64,000 nt of DNA from Eimeria necatrix (lineage: Eukaryota; Apicomplexa; Conoidasida; Eucoccidiorida; Eimeriidae): assembly GCF_000499385.1 (NCBI RefSeq), contig NW_013654619.1:36001-100000 (forward strand). The letters run 5' to 3'. Made by a program: the position numbers and the translations under genes. This document shows, piece after piece, positions 38,306 to 51,319 of the stretch (position 1 is its first letter; each line of letters opens with the position of its first letter). Under the pieces are notes generated by a model that was given only the letters and a program-made list of their open reading frames with translations, did no database searches and had not been told where the DNA came from.

Positions 38306-38965
38306 TACTGCTGCTGCTTCTGCTGCTTCTGCTTTTACTGCTGCTGCCTGTTGCTGCTGCCGCCTGTCACTGCTGTTTCTGCTGCTCCTGCTGCTTCTGC
38401 TCCTGCTGCTTCTGCTCCTGCTGCTTCTGCCTCTGCTGCTGCAGCTGCTGCAGCTGCTTCTGCTGCTGCTGCTGCTTTTGCTGCTGCTGCTGAGCCAGAG
38501 CGTCAGCTGTGTTTGCTTTTTTGCAGGCTGAACCTGATGCTGGTGGGCTCTTTCCTAGAGTTGCTGCACCTGCGTTTGGGGGGCGTGGGGGGCCCCTCTT
38601 GGGGTTTGTCTTTGCCCGCAGCAGCAGCAGCCAGGGGCCCCTGGGGGCCCGGAGGGGGGGCCCCCCAGGGGCTCCAGGGGCATCAGGGGCCCCAGGGGCC
38701 CCAGGGGCCCTGGGGGCCCCCCTCTGCCCCCCAAGGAATCCCCTTTCTGCAGCTTTCTTTGCTGCCCTTTTTTGTCTACGAGAGCAGCAGCAGCGTCGAG
38801 GAGACAGCGAGATTTCGCCTCGGGGGTGCAGCTCTTCTTCAGCTGCTGGGGCCCCTCCAGCAGCAGCAGCAGCAGCAGCTGGCGCTGCAGCACCCGGGAG
38901 GGGGCCCCTACGACCAACTGCTCTTGTGCGGCAACCCGAGCTTTCTGCTGCTGCCCCTAAAATAA
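25197..38965 (+). CDS. Giant many-exon gene, N-terminal block (probable DNA-PKcs N-terminal region)
   Basis: The first ATG in a frame closed upstream by TGA at 25155 is 25197 (MITSQLSREIFALNLKW). Long open blocks follow at about 25197-25610, 26138-28560, 28680-30401, 30732-31550, 32160-37010, 37267-37696, 37970-38240 and 38528-38965, separated by introns that often end in CTG runs plus CAG. Conserved-looking stretches are Leu-rich and helical (for example RLRDYPELTGPWLLPVLQQI and RRRVEGLCQQINARE), as expected for HEAT-type solenoids, and are interrupted by long Gln, Ala and Ser runs. By position and orientation this block reads into the PIKK segment downstream, and I infer one gene. A stop at 38963-38965 (LLLPLK then TAA) leaves a real alternative: a separate protein ending here. 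I found no diagnostic motif in this half; exon borders are approximate. Confidence 0.5.
30402..30731 (+). other. CTG-rich intron of the giant gene
   Basis: The donor is GTGAGG after ACCCTGCG, and the acceptor is CTTGCGCAG before CTAGCGGCGCTGG. The interior is almost entirely CTG units, with a repeated spacer reading GAGCCTGGCCCCGCTG. It reads open as poly-Ala in one frame, so it can be mistaken for coding sequence. Confidence 0.6.
31748..31785 (-). repeat. Interstitial telomere-like array (TTTAGGG)n
   Basis: About five TTTAGGG units lie inside the intron between the coding blocks ending near 31,550 and starting at 32,160. The orientation is opposite to that of all other telomere-like arrays in the window, which read AAACCCT on the + strand. 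Confidence 0.9.
32465..32625. repeat. GGGGCCCC-type palindromic run in coding sequence
   Basis: Repeated GGGGCCCC cores at short, irregular spacing are read in frame as Gly/Pro/Arg-rich sequence (PRGAPPDPGCQGPRGAPRGP). Similar runs occur at 35,205-35,335, 36,270-36,380, 38,640-38,730 and 41,480-41,580. Confidence 0.75.
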
Positions 38966-38987
38966 ACCTAACAGCTCCTTAGTGGGG

Positions 38988-38990
<3 letters not shown>

Positions 38991-39038
<48 letters not shown>
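38991..39038. repeat. (CTG)16 tract
   Basis: Uninterrupted CTG units occupy the non-coding interval between the block ending at 38,965 and the acceptor near 39,194. Confidence 0.9.
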
Positions 39039-39039
<1 letters not shown>

Positions 39040-39194
39040 AAAGCCAGGGAGACACACAGGATTTTAGGCTGGAGCTGGTCTAGTGGGGCGGGCGCTGGCT
39101 AGCCCGAGGCAGCCGCTGCGGCTGCTGCTGCTGCAGCTGCTGCTGCTGCAATCCTCAGTGCTGCTGTGACTTGCGTTTGCTGCTGCTTCTGCTG

Positions 39195-39710
39195 CAGGAG
39201 CAAGAGTCTCCTGCTGGCTGTGCCCCGCGCCCTGTTCTTCCCTGCTGCTGCTGTGGCGCTGCAGGCAGCAAATGCTTGCTGCTGTCTTTTAAATTCCTTT
39301 CCCGTGGCAGCAGCAAGCAGCTCTTTGCATGCGACGGGGCTGGCCTTTCTGCGGTCCACCTACAGGCGGCTGCAGCAGCTGCAAGCAGCAGAAGCAGCAG
39401 CAGCAGCAGCAGGAAGGCCCCCCGCCCTCTGCGGCTGCGTCTCAGCCCGCCCGCAGCAGCAGGGGGGCCCCCCAGGGGCCCCCGCTGGAGCCCCTGGGGA
39501 CTCCGGGGGGCCCCCAGGGAATGAAGACACTGCTGCTGACAGCAGCAAAAGAGAAAAGACCCTGCAAATGCTTTATTCTTTTAATTATGATGGCCGTTAC
39601 TGCCCCGTGGCTGCTGCTTTTGCTGCTGCGCAGCCGCTGCTGTTTCTGGGGGCCCCCGCCTCGGCCGCGCGCGAGGCCTTCGCGGGTCTCCTGCATCGGC
39701 TGCAGCAGCT

Positions 39711-39742
<32 letters not shown>

Positions 39743-40297
39743 CCTCTGCGTCTCCAGGCAGCAGCTCCTCGTCCCGGAGAAAAGAAAACCAGAAAATAAT
39801 TAGTTTGCTCTCAGCAGTGCGCGCCATTTGCTGCTGCAGTGTCCCCCAAGAGGCCCGGGGGGCCCCCGGGGCTGCCGTGCTGCTGGCGGCTTTCGGGGGG
39901 GGCCCCCCTGCTGCAGCAGGGGCCCCCAGCCCCGGGGAGGGGCCCCCAGCCAGGGGGCCCCCCGCCCAGGGGGACTTTGAAGACTTGGAAGCAGCTTTGG
40001 ATCTGCTGCAGCAGCGGCAGCAAGACTCTGTTGCTGCTGCTGTTGAGGCCCTAGAGGAACTTTGGGGAGAACTCTTGAACCACCGCAGGTGCGCGAGGCA
40101 GCACGCAGCAGTTGCTGCTGCTGCTGCAGCTGCAGCCGCTGCCGCTTCTGCTGCAGCCACTGCTGCAGCCGCTGCTGCAGCCGCTGCTGCGCTGCTGCAA
40201 CAGGGCAGCAGCAGGGCACAGTTGCCTCTATGTGTTGCTGCACGGGCGTGAGGGCTAGCTGTCTCTGCACTGGCAGTGCGTGTTAGCAGCTGCTGCA

Positions 40298-40337
<40 letters not shown>

Positions 40338-40985
40338 CTCAGGGAAACGTCCGTGCTGCTGGCCGCCTTGGAGCTGCTGCGGGGCCTCCTGAGGGCCCCC
40401 CTTGGCAGCAAAACTCTCGCTGGGGCCCTCCAGCCTTTTGCACAGCTCCTCAAGGGGCCCCCAGAAGAAGCTGCAGTCAAAGACTCTCTCTTCCAGCTCT
40501 GCGTCTTCCTCAAAAGCCACTCCCAGGTGATACCCCCAGCAAATCGTAGAGTCTTCAGGGGCCCCAGAAGTCCCGGGGGCCCCCGGGGCCCCCGGGGCCC
40601 CCGGGGCCCCCGAAGCCACCGGGGCCCCCGGGGCCGCCGGGGCCCCCGGGGCCCCCGGGGCCCCAGGGGGCCCCGGAGCCCCAGGGGCCCCAGAGGCCCT
40701 AGGGGCTTCAGGGGCTACAGGGGCCCCAGGGGCCCCAGGAGCTTCAGGAACTCCAGGGGCCCCGGGGGCCCCAAGGGCTTCACGGGCCCCGGGGTCCCCA
40801 GGGGCCCCTGGAGGCCTAGGGGCCCCAGGGGCCCCAGGGCCCCTCTGTGCCCCTGGGGCCCCTGGACCCCAGGCTTTCTCCCTTTCCTTTTTAGCCGCCT
40901 TTAGGGGGCCCCTATTGTTTTAGAGGTTACTGGAGAGAGACAAACGCATGCAAAACTGACTGGGAATCTTGCTGCTGCTCCCTGC

Positions 40986-41017
<32 letters not shown>

Positions 41018-41036
41018 TTGCTGCGGCTGCTGTTAC

Positions 41037-41068
<32 letters not shown>

Positions 41069-42973
41069 CGCAGGACTACGCGGAGAGCCCGACGCTGCTG
41101 TCTTTCATGCTGGGGCCCTTTTTCGAGGGAGAGCTGCGACAGAAGCAGCTGGACTATTGGTTTGGTGGGGAGGGGGGCCCCCTTCCGGGGGGCCCCCTTC
41201 CGGGGGGCCCCTCTGAGAGGGTTCACTTTTTGCTGTCAACGGGGCTGACTGAGGCCACGGGGCCCCACATGCTGCGCCTTCTTGCTGCTGCTCTTTGCCA
41301 CCCCGCAGGCCCAGCAGCAGGGGCCCCTCCTCCGGCTTCTCCGGGCCCAAGCGCTGCTGCTGCTGCTGCTGCTGCTGCGGCTGCTGCTGCTGCTGCTCCC
41401 CGCCCCGCGTTCCGGGGGGCCCTGGAAGCTATTACGCTTGCTGGGGCCAACTCGCTGGTGGTGGGGTCGCTTCGAGGGCCCCTTGGGTCTGGGGGCCCCC
41501 CGGGAGGGCCCTCGGGGGGCCCCTCGGGGGGCCCCCGGGGGGGCCCCTCGGGGGGCCCCTGGGGGGCCCCCTGGGGACTGGGGGTTGGCCGTGTGGGGGG
41601 CGAGGGCAGCAGCAGCTGGGGCGGAACCTTTGAGGGGCTTTCTGCTGTTCCTGTGTCTCCTTTTTCTCTGAAAGCAGCGGCTGCAGTTTCTCTTTTTGGG
41701 GGGGCATCTGCTGCAGCAGCAGCTGCAGCTGCAGACCCGCGGGCAGCAGCAAGTGTGGGGCCCGACGGGGGGCCCCAGAGTCTCCCTACGTGGCTGGGAA
41801 GCAGCAGCATATTGGGCTCTTTCAAGGGTACTGGGCCAGGGGGCCCCCGGGGGGCCCCCATGAGCCGCGCTGCTGCTGTGGCGCTGCAGGAGCGACGCAG
41901 CCGCAGAGCTGCGGGGCTGCTGCAGCGGCAGCTGGAGGCCCTGGAGGGTAGGGAGGAGACAGTTTTGCTGCAGCGGCCCTACTGGGGCCCCTGGGGCCCC
42001 CGGGGCCCCGGGGGCCCCGGGGCCCCCCAGAGGCCTGTGGGGGCCCCTGAGCACACAGTGCAGCTTCTGGGCGCAGCTTGCGAGCTCAGCCAGGCCTTTG
42101 CCCGCGAGTTCCTGCTGCTGCTGCTGCTGCCTGTGGGGGCCCCGGGGGGCCCCCTGCCTGGGGGGGCCCCCAGGGGGCCCCCCGACCCGCTGGGGCTGGG
42201 GGCTGCAGGCAGAATGGCCCTGGAGAGGAGCTTGAGGGGCCCCCGCGGAGACCCGCAGCTCGTGGGCTTTCTGCTGCGGCTGGTGCTGCAGGCCCTCGAG
42301 CAGCAGCAAACTTGGCAGCAGCAAACTTGGCAGCAGCAAACTTGGCAGCAGCAAACTTGGCAGCAGCAAACTTGGGGGGGCCCCCCGGCCCAAATGCAGG
42401 CCCAGGGGCTGGGCCCTTTAGAGCTCTTTGAACTCGCAGAAGCTACAGAGACGGTCGAGGCTGCGCTGCCGCTGCTGCAGCAGCTCACCTGCATGCAGCA
42501 GAGCTGGCTGCTGCTGCACCACTGGGGCCCCCCACCCCAGGGGGGCCCCCGGGGGGCCCCCAGCCCGGTCAGTCGAGGCCTTTTGCCTTACTTTAGTGCC
42601 CTGCTTCGGGTGTACAGACACCTAGGCCAGAGCAGCAGCTTCAAATGCTGCTTGCAGCTTCTCGCGCTGCACCGCTGCTTAGACACAGACACTGCAGCAG
42701 CTTTGCTGCAGCTGTGGGGTGGGGGGCCCCCCGGGGGGGGCCCCCCAGGGGGCCCCCCAAAGAGCCCGCGGTGGCTGCAGGAGGCCCCGGAGGCTGCAGC
42801 AGAAGGGAGCCAAGAGACAGCAGATGCAGCAGACCCGGGGGCCCTGAGGCCCCTGCTGAGGGAGGGGCAGTTGCTGCTGCTGCAGCGAATGATGCAGTAC
42901 GTGCGCAGCTGCTGCTGCAGTGGGGTTCTAGTTTTGTGTCTCCTCTGGGGCTACCTGACTCAGTCTTTGCCTT

Positions 42974-43010
<37 letters not shown>

Positions 43011-43181
43011 TCCAGTTCCCCTGCCCACTCAGCTGCGGCTGCCGTGGCTGCTGCTGCACAGCAGGGAAGTTGCTGCTACTGCTGCTGCTGCATCTGGGAG
43101 CTGCTGCTGCTGCTGTGCGCAGGTGGAAGCCGTTGCTCGACTTTGGCTCCGCCGCTCTTCGCTCCGGCCCCAACCAGAGCG

Positions 43182-43223
<42 letters not shown>

Positions 43224-43435
43224 GGCTGGCAGCTGTAGACGCAGCCCGCGAAGAGGCGCTGCTGCAGCAAACGGCGGAAACAGGCTCTGGCTGTTTGCTG
43301 CGTGCTGCTTTGGCTCTAAATCTGGGGGCCCAAGATGCAGCAGCAGCAGCAGCTGCTGCTGCTTTTCTCTCGAAACTGGCCAGGCACGTTTGCTGCTCCG
43401 TCTCCTCAGCTAGTAGCGCCTAAAAGAAGCACCGC

Positions 43436-43478
<43 letters not shown>

Positions 43479-44695
43479 TAGGGGGCCCTCGCCTCTGCGA
43501 CAGGGCTTTCTATGATGCGCAGCCCTAAGGCTATGCCGTGCAGGAGCTGCCCTTAGCCCTAAACCCTAAACCCTAAACCCTAAGCCCTAAACCCTAGGCC
43601 CTAAGCCCTAGATTCTACACCCTTAAAACCCTAAATAACCCTAAACCATGAACGCTAAACCATAGAAGCTAGCTGCCAACCCTAAACCCTATTCTGTAGG
43701 CCTAAATCCTAGACCCCAAGGGCTAAATCCCAGACCCTAAACCCTAAACCCTAAACCACAGCAGCTCTCTCTCAAACTTGAATAAGGGAAGACCAAAACC
43801 ACCTGGAACTGGTAACGGGCGTTCGGGGGCCCCAGGGGCCCCCAAACACTTCGTGGGGCCCCAGGGGGCCCCTGGGGGCCCCAGGAGCCCCAGAATCCTA
43901 AAGGCCCCAGGGGCCCAAGGGTACCCTAGGGGCCCCAAGGGCCCCGGGGGCCCCAGGGGCCCCCTTGTGGGGCCCTTGACCAAAGAAGGGCCTTTTACTT
44001 TGCGGTGTTTGCTGCAGGTTAGGGGAGCCCTTGTGGGGGCCCACGGGGGGCGGAGGCCCGCGGGGCTTGGGGGGCCCCCCGGGGGCCCCCAGTACCCCTT
44101 CTCTAGCGAAGGCTGTGGCGTGCCAGCTGCTGTCGCTGCATGCAGTGAGCAGGGGGGCCCTGGGAGAAGCGTCGCTGCTGCTGCAGCAGGGGGGAGCTGC
44201 TGCAGCAGCAAGAGTGGCAGCTGCCAGCTGCTGCTGCTCCTCTCCTTCTTTGCTGGCCGAGGCCCTCGGCCGCTTGTCGCTGTCGCTCTTCATGCGCCGC
44301 TGCCTCGCAGCAGCAGCAGCAGACAGCGCGCAGCAGCAGCAGCAGCAGCAGCACGGGGGGCCCCCCCGGCCCCCGCTGCAGCTGGAGTCTCTTTTGCTGC
44401 GCGAAGTTGCAGGGGCCCCCGGCTGGCTGGGGGCCCCCTTTGCGCGCTGCCTCTGGGGGGCCCCCTTGCCCCTCTGCATGGACGCGCTGTTTACTGTTTC
44501 TGCCTTTGCGGGGGCCTTCGAGCAGCAGCAGCTGCAGCAGCAGCAGCAGCAGCAGCAGCAGTGGGGGGGCCCCGTCGCCGCTGGCAGCAGCTGGCGCATT
44601 CGCTGCTGCGCCGCTGCTCGCGCCGCGCTGCAGCTAGCGAAGCGCCCAGACGGCCTCAGCACTGCCACCTTGCTGCTTCAGGACGTGCTGCAGCT

Positions 44696-44727
<32 letters not shown>

Positions 44728-44846
44728 CTGCGCCTCCCCCCGACCTCTTCCGCGCTGTCATAAAGCTGAAGCTCGCTGAGCTGAGCCAGGTTTCCCTCGG
44801 GAGCAGCAGCAGCGCAGCGAAGGCGCAGCAGCTGGTGCGTCTTGTG

Positions 44847-44882
<36 letters not shown>

Positions 44883-45153
44883 GGGCTGTTAGCAGCTGGG
44901 CTAGGGGACGCTCCGGCATCTATGCAGCTGCAAAAGGAGACAGCAGCAAACCTGCTCTCGCTGCAGCTGTCCTGTCACTGTGCCCTAATTCAGCAGCTGC
45001 AGCAGCAGCAGCAGCAGCAGCGCAGCAGCTTTGCTGCAGCCCCAGGCTGCCCCGGGGGCCTCGCAGGCGCTGCTGCGGAGGCCCTGAGGGCCATTGACCG
45101 CATGCGCAGCTTGCTTAATCTCGACTGCAGCAGCAGCAACGAGCCCCTGTGGG

Positions 45154-45186
<33 letters not shown>

Positions 45187-45497
45187 GAGCAGCAGGAGCA
45201 GCAGGAGCAGCAGGAAGAGCAGGGGCAGCGGCAGCAGCGGGAGCAGCAGCAGCACATGAGCCTTGTGGTGCTGCGCACTCTTGTGCTGCAGCAGCACCGC
45301 ATTTGGGAGCTGCTGCAGCTGCTGCAGCAGCAGCTGCTGCTGCTGTTGGCTCGCGAGCCCGGCTGAAGCATCTTTGGCGCTGCGCTGTTCTCGCTAAGGA
45401 AATCTTAACAGCTTTGCAAGGGGCCCAAGAGAGCAGCAAACCTTCGCTGGAGACAAGCCGCAGCTGCGAAGCCCCTGCAGCAGCAGCAGCAGCAGAC

Positions 45498-45535
<38 letters not shown>

Positions 45536-45887
45536 GCCTGGAGCTTTGCCTGCTGTGGCGTGGCTGTTCTGCAGGCTCGTGGCGGACCTGCTGACAGCTG
45601 GGGGCTGCAGCAGCAAATACGGGGGATGGGCAGCAGGAGTGCTGCCAGCAGTTTTGCTGCTGTGCGCAGAAGCCTCGGGGGTCTGCGCCCCACAAACCCC
45701 ACAACTTGCTGCTGCTTGCATGCAGCAGCTGCCGCTGGGGATCGTCTCCTCCACTTCCCCCGCCCCACACTTGCTGCCCCCTGCTGCTGCTGCCAACGCA
45801 GCAGCAGCGCAGGGAGGGGGCTGCAGCGCAGCAGCAGCTCCAGCAGCAGCGCCAGCAGCAACTCCAGCAGCTGCAGCAGCACCCCCT

Positions 45888-45922
<35 letters not shown>

Positions 45923-46113
45923 TGAGAGCCGCCTCACAGGACTTTTGGCCCGCGTGCCCGTGGGCGTGCTGCGGATGTATGCCCCGCAGCTTTTAAGTTT
46001 TGTTGCTGCTGACACTTCTGGCTGCTTCACTCGGGCGCTGCTGCTGCAGCTGCAGCAGATGGTTGCAGCAGCTCCCCACGAGACTTTCTACGCCTTAGAA
46101 GTGCGCCGAGGGC

Positions 46114-46159
<46 letters not shown>

Positions 46160-46283
46160 GTGCTGCTGCTGCTGCCTCATGGAGGAGGGGGTGTGGGGCC
46201 CCACTGCTGTCTCTTTCTGCTGCAGACTGCCATCTCTGCGGTCCTCAGCAAGGCCTCAGCAGACACGGAGCAGCAGCCTGCTG

Positions 46284-46319
<36 letters not shown>

Positions 46320-47361
46320 CTTGGGGGGCCAAAAGAGGCACTGCAGCTCCTTTAGAGCTGCTGAAAATGCTGAGAAGACAGGCGCTGCGCCTGGCTCCCC
46401 TTGCAGGTCCTTTTGCTGCTGCTTGCCGGCTGCTGCAGTCTCCGGAGCAGCAGCTGCAGCGGCAGCTGCTGCAGCCGCTGCTGCAGCTGCTGACAGACGC
46501 TGTGGGGGACAGCAGCGGGAAATCAGACTTGCAGCTGGTGAGCCCAGGGGGAGACACTGTGCAGCAGCGCTGCTGCTGCTGCAGCAGTAGCTGCTGCAGC
46601 TGCTGCAACTGCTGCAGCAGCAGCAGCTACTTTTGCTGTTACTGCTGGGGCTTCCATTACTGCAGCTAGTGCTGCTGTTACTTCAGCAGCAACTGCTGCT
46701 GTTACTGCAGCAACTGTTGCTGCCGTTAATGCAGCAACTACTGCTGCGGTTGCTGCAGCAACCACTGCTGCAGCTGCTGCAGCTGCTGCAGCTGCTGCAT
46801 TTGCTGTGGCTGCAGCAGCAGCAGGTGTTATGCCTGTTGCGGGGTGAATGTGCAGGCGCAGCTGCTGTCTCCTGCTGCTGCAGCACGCTGGCGGGGTGTA
46901 TGGACAGCAGCAGCAGCAGCAGCAATTTTTAGCGGCCGAGACTTTTTCTTAGGGCAGCAGATCGATCCCGCGCTGCAGCAGCTGGGGGCCCAAATGATAA
47001 AGGTGTGGGGCCCCACAGCTGCTGCTGCTTTCCCCCTAGCCTCTGCAGCCGCAAACTGTGCAGCAGCTGCAGCAAACTGTGCAGCAGCTGCAGCACAGCA
47101 GCTGCAGCAAAATGTGCAGCAGCTGGCAGCAAAGTGCGCAGCTGCTGCCAGCAAAATGTCCTTCTGCTTTTCCGGCTTGCATTCATTTGGAATTCTTTTT
47201 CATTTTTGAAATTTTCTTTTGCTGCCTCGCCAGCAGCAGTTAAAGCTGCTGCTGCTGCTGCTGCTGCAGCGGGGAAGCCTTGGCTGCTTCTGCGTTTTGC
47301 TGCCGCTTGTCTCCAGCAGCAGCAGCCTGAGGGTTGCAGGTGCTGCGGCAGCTCGGCCTTG

Positions 47362-47420
<59 letters not shown>

Positions 47421-47867
47421 TTGTTCTAATTGTTCTTTTTTTCTTCTCTCATTAAATCTTCTCTGGGCTGTTTCCGTGTGTGTCTGCAGCTGCTGCAGGA
47501 GGCCCTCTCTACCCTTTCATGGCGCGATGCCGCAGCAGCAGCAGCAGCAGCAGGGAGAGCAGAAGCAGCAGCAGCAGCAGCAGCAGGCACAGGCGCACAA
47601 GAGGCAGCAGCGAAGGGAGGAGCAGCAGAAGGAGCAGCAGCAGCAGCAGCAGCAGCAGGGGCAGCAGCAGGACCAGCAGAAGCAGTAATGAAAGCAGCAG
47701 CAGAGGCGCTGCTGCTGCTGCCAGCAAGAGACTCTGTGGCTATTCTCCGAAAACTCTCCGCAGCAGCAGCAGACTGCAGCAAAGGAAAGCGCCAGGGCAA
47801 TTTGCGGCTCTCTGAAGTCTCTCCTTGGCTCGCTAAGTGCGTGCTGCTGCAGCCCACAGCAGCAGCA

Positions 47868-47899
<32 letters not shown>

Positions 47900-48010
47900 A
47901 GCAACAGCGGCAGACACCACATTCATTCTGCAGCTGCCACGTCCCCTGACCTTGCTGCCTCCTTCTCTTTATCAGCAGCAGCAGCTCCTGCTGCAACTGC
48001 TGCTACTGCC

Positions 48011-48049
<39 letters not shown>

Positions 48050-48329
48050 GCTGCTGCTACTTCTGCGGGGGCTGATCGGAGTGAGCTGCAGATCCTTTTG
48101 TGCGTCTGTGTCTGTCTCAGCTTCTCTTGGCAGCAGCAAAATATTTCTTTTCTGGCCCCATTTAGTAATTTATCTTCGTTTGAAGTTGCTGCTGCTGCTG
48201 CTGCTGCTGCTGAGGGGCCCCTGCTGCTGCCGCTGCCCTGCGGGCCCTCTGCGCCCTTCAGCCCCAAAGAGGGGCCCCCCTATGTAGTGTCCTTTGGGGA
48301 AAGCGTGAGTTGCAACAGAAGCAGCAACA

Positions 48330-48368
<39 letters not shown>

Positions 48369-48616
48369 CTTTCTGCTTCTGTATGCATTTGTCCACCATA
48401 GAAGCAGCGCTCTTCTGTGCCTAGTCCTTTGCCTTTTTGCAAATCGGCATAAAGAGGCACTGCTTTTACGCTGCTGCTGCTGCTGATGCTGCTGCTGCTG
48501 CTGCTGCTCTACTGCTGCTGCTCTACTGCTGCTGCTCTACTGCTGCTGCTCTGCTGCTGCTGCTCTGCTGCTCTGCTGCTCTGCTGCTGCTGCTGCTCTG
48601 CTACCTCTGCTGCTGC

Positions 48617-48653
<37 letters not shown>

Positions 48654-49639
48654 TTACTGTTATCCCCTCAAAGGAAGCCCCGCTTCGCCTGCGTCTCTGC
48701 AGCAGCAGCGGCTGCTGGGGCTCTTTGCTGCTGAAGGCAGAAGACCTTCGGGCCGACCAGAGCATGCAAACCCTCCGCCGCATCTTGAACCACCTCGTCA
48801 GGCCCCACAAACCCTAAACCCTAAACCCTAAACCCTAAACCCTAAACCCTAAACCCTAAACCCTAAACCCTGGAGGCACTTAATGAATCCTTTGCTCAAT
48901 TCAAACTGCAGACATTTCTTCCAAAAAAATAAGCCAAAGGACAAGACAGATGCTTGTCCGGAGGCTGCTGCTTTGCTGCTTTGATGCTCTGCTGCTCTGC
49001 TGCTTTGCTGCTTTGCTGCTTTGCTGCTCTGCTGCTCTGCTGCTCTGCTGCTCTGCTGCTTTGCTGCTTTGCTGCTCTGCTGCTTTGCTGCTCTGCTGCT
49101 CTGCTGCAGTGCTGCTTTGCTGCACTGCTGCTCTGCTGCTTTGCTGCGCTGCTGCTTTGCTTTTCTGCTGCACTGCTGCTTCTCCGGCTGCAGGGGCCGT
49201 GGGATCGGGGATCGAACTCCCCTGGGATCGCCTCTGGGATCGCCTCTGGGATCGCCTCTGGGATCGCCTCTGGGATCGCCTCTGGGATCGCTTTTAGTTT
49301 GCGTTCTTACGGAGTGCTGCCGCTTTCGGAGAGCCAGGGCCTCGTGGAGTGGATAGACACCGCAAGTCCTTTTGCTGCTGTTTGTGGGGCCCTTTCGGGG
49401 GCCCCCCTGGGGGCCTCCCTGGCTAGCCAGCGCTACGGGGCCTTCCTGGCTGACATGGCAGCAGCAGCAGCAGCAGCAGCAGGTGCAGCAGCAGCAGCAG
49501 GAGGCCCGCAGCAGCAGCAAGTCGGTGTTGCAGAGGTCTGGGAACAGATCCTGCAGCTGCCAGCAGCAGCAGTCGAGAAAGTCTACACCGAGTGCGTCTG
49601 GCTGGCAGCCTTGCCCCCATCCGCAGCAGCAGCTCCCAC

Positions 49640-49686
<47 letters not shown>

Positions 49687-51279
49687 CCACCACCACCACC
49701 GCAACTAACGTCGCTGGAGCTGCACCTTGTGGGCCTCCCTTGGGCCTCCCCCCAATGAGGGGCCCCCCCATGGGGCCCCCCCTGGGGCCCCTAGGGGGGC
49801 CCCCGCTGGGGGCCCCCATGGGGGCCCCCTTGGGGGCCCCCCTGGGGGCCCCCTTGGGGGCCCCCCTGGGGGCCCCCTTGGGGGCCCCCCTGGGGGCCCC
49901 CTTGTTGGATTGTTTGAGGCTGGTTTTGACGAGTGTGAGTGGGGACAGCGAAAGCTTGTGGCGAAATTGTCAAAAGTTTGGAAAGTCATTTTGCTGCTGC
50001 GCTGCTGCTGGGTATTTGCTGGGAGTTGGCGATCGGCATTTGGGGAATTGTTTGTTGGACTTCACCAGTGGGGAGGTGCGCAGTTGGGAAATAAAAGAAT
50101 TAATGGCATTTAAAGGGGCTTTGATGGCATTTTAGTGGCATTTTAATGGCCTTTTAATGGCATTTTAATGACATTTTAGTGGCATTTTAATGGCATTTTA
50201 ATGGCATTTTAATGGCCTTTTAATGGCCTTTTAATGGCCTTTTAATGACCTTTTAATGACCTTTTAATGGTATTTTGATGGCATTTAAATGGCATTTTGA
50301 TGGCATTTTAAGGGGATTTAAATGGCATTTAAATGGGATTTAAATGGGATTTGAATGGCATATAAATGGGATTTAAAGGGGAATTACAGGGCATTTAGAT
50401 GGGGATTAAGTGGTAGATTAATGGGGGTTTTAATGGGGGTTTAAAGGGATTTAAATGGCATTTAAGTGACACTTAAACGGCATTTAAAAGGAATTTAAAT
50501 GAGATTTAAATGACATTTAAATGGAAATCGAAGGGAATTTAGAGGGGAATTGAAGGGGGAATTAAGGGAGTTTCTGGGGATTTAACTGGGGATTTAAATG
50601 GGATTTAAATGGAGGTTGATTGGCAGTTAAATGGGTTTTAAATGGGATTTCAATGGCATTTAAATGAAATTTAAATGCCATCTAATTGACATTTAAATGG
50701 GATTTAAATGAGATTTGAATGGGATTTAAATGGGATTTAAATAAAATTTAAATTCCACTTAACTTACATTTAAATGGGATTTAAATTGGATTGGATTTAG
50801 GGTGGAATTAATGGGGATTAAATGGGGAATTAATGGGGATTTAAATGGGATTAAGTGGAATTTGAATGGGTTTTAAATGGGATTTAATCGGAGGCTTGAT
50901 GGGGATTTAATATGATCTGAATGGGCTTCGAAAGGGATTTAAATGGGATTTAAATGGCATTTAAATGGGATTTAAATGGGATTTAAATGGGATTTAAATG
51001 GGATTTAAATGGGATTTAAAAGCCATTTAAAAGGGATTTAAGTGGCATTTAAATAGGATTTAAATGCCATTTAAATAGGATTTAAACGGGATTTAAATGG
51101 GATTTAAATGGGATTTAAGCGGAGGTTTAATGGGATTGAATTGGGGATTTAAATGGGAATTAATAAAGAATTAAATTGGGGATTAATGGGAATTAAAGTG
51201 GGAGTAAATGAGAATCAAACAAAGAGACTGTTGCTTCCCCAGCTCTTTGCTGCTTCCCCTCACATCCTTCCCAGGCGTC

Positions 51280-51319
<40 letters not shown>

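Larger units (their letters stand above)
48797..49297 (+). other. Repeat-filled intron in the kinase domain
   Basis: It separates QTLRRILNHL from LRSYGVLPLSESQ. Inside are an AAACCCT array (48,808-48,871), about 28 copies of an 8-bp GCTGCTYT unit (48,965-49,175) and six 12-bp GGGATCGCCTCT units (49,220-49,290). The acceptor is TTTTAG at 49,297. A GT donor at 48,797 breaks the phase, whereas AG/GC at 48,801 keeps it, so the 5' border is open. Confidence 0.6.

Noticed and set aside
37740..38531. Long poly-Leu membrane-like frame
   Set aside because: CTG repeats read in one frame; the conserved sequence here (RLASFAEALIKLSTSIDPP) lies in another frame and the CTG parts behave as introns.
40353..40904. 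Collagen-like protein with GPR triplets
   Set aside because: The triplets come from a 9-bp GGGGCCCCC array, which also gives collagen-like GAP triplets on the other strand; it lies in a likely intron.
48808..48871. Chromosome end (true telomere)
   Set aside because: The AAACCCT arrays are short, internal, found on both orientations and followed by more kinase exons.
48965..49290. CRISPR-like repeated pattern
   Set aside because: Units are directly tandem (8 and 12 bp) with no unique spacers; the genome is eukaryotic.
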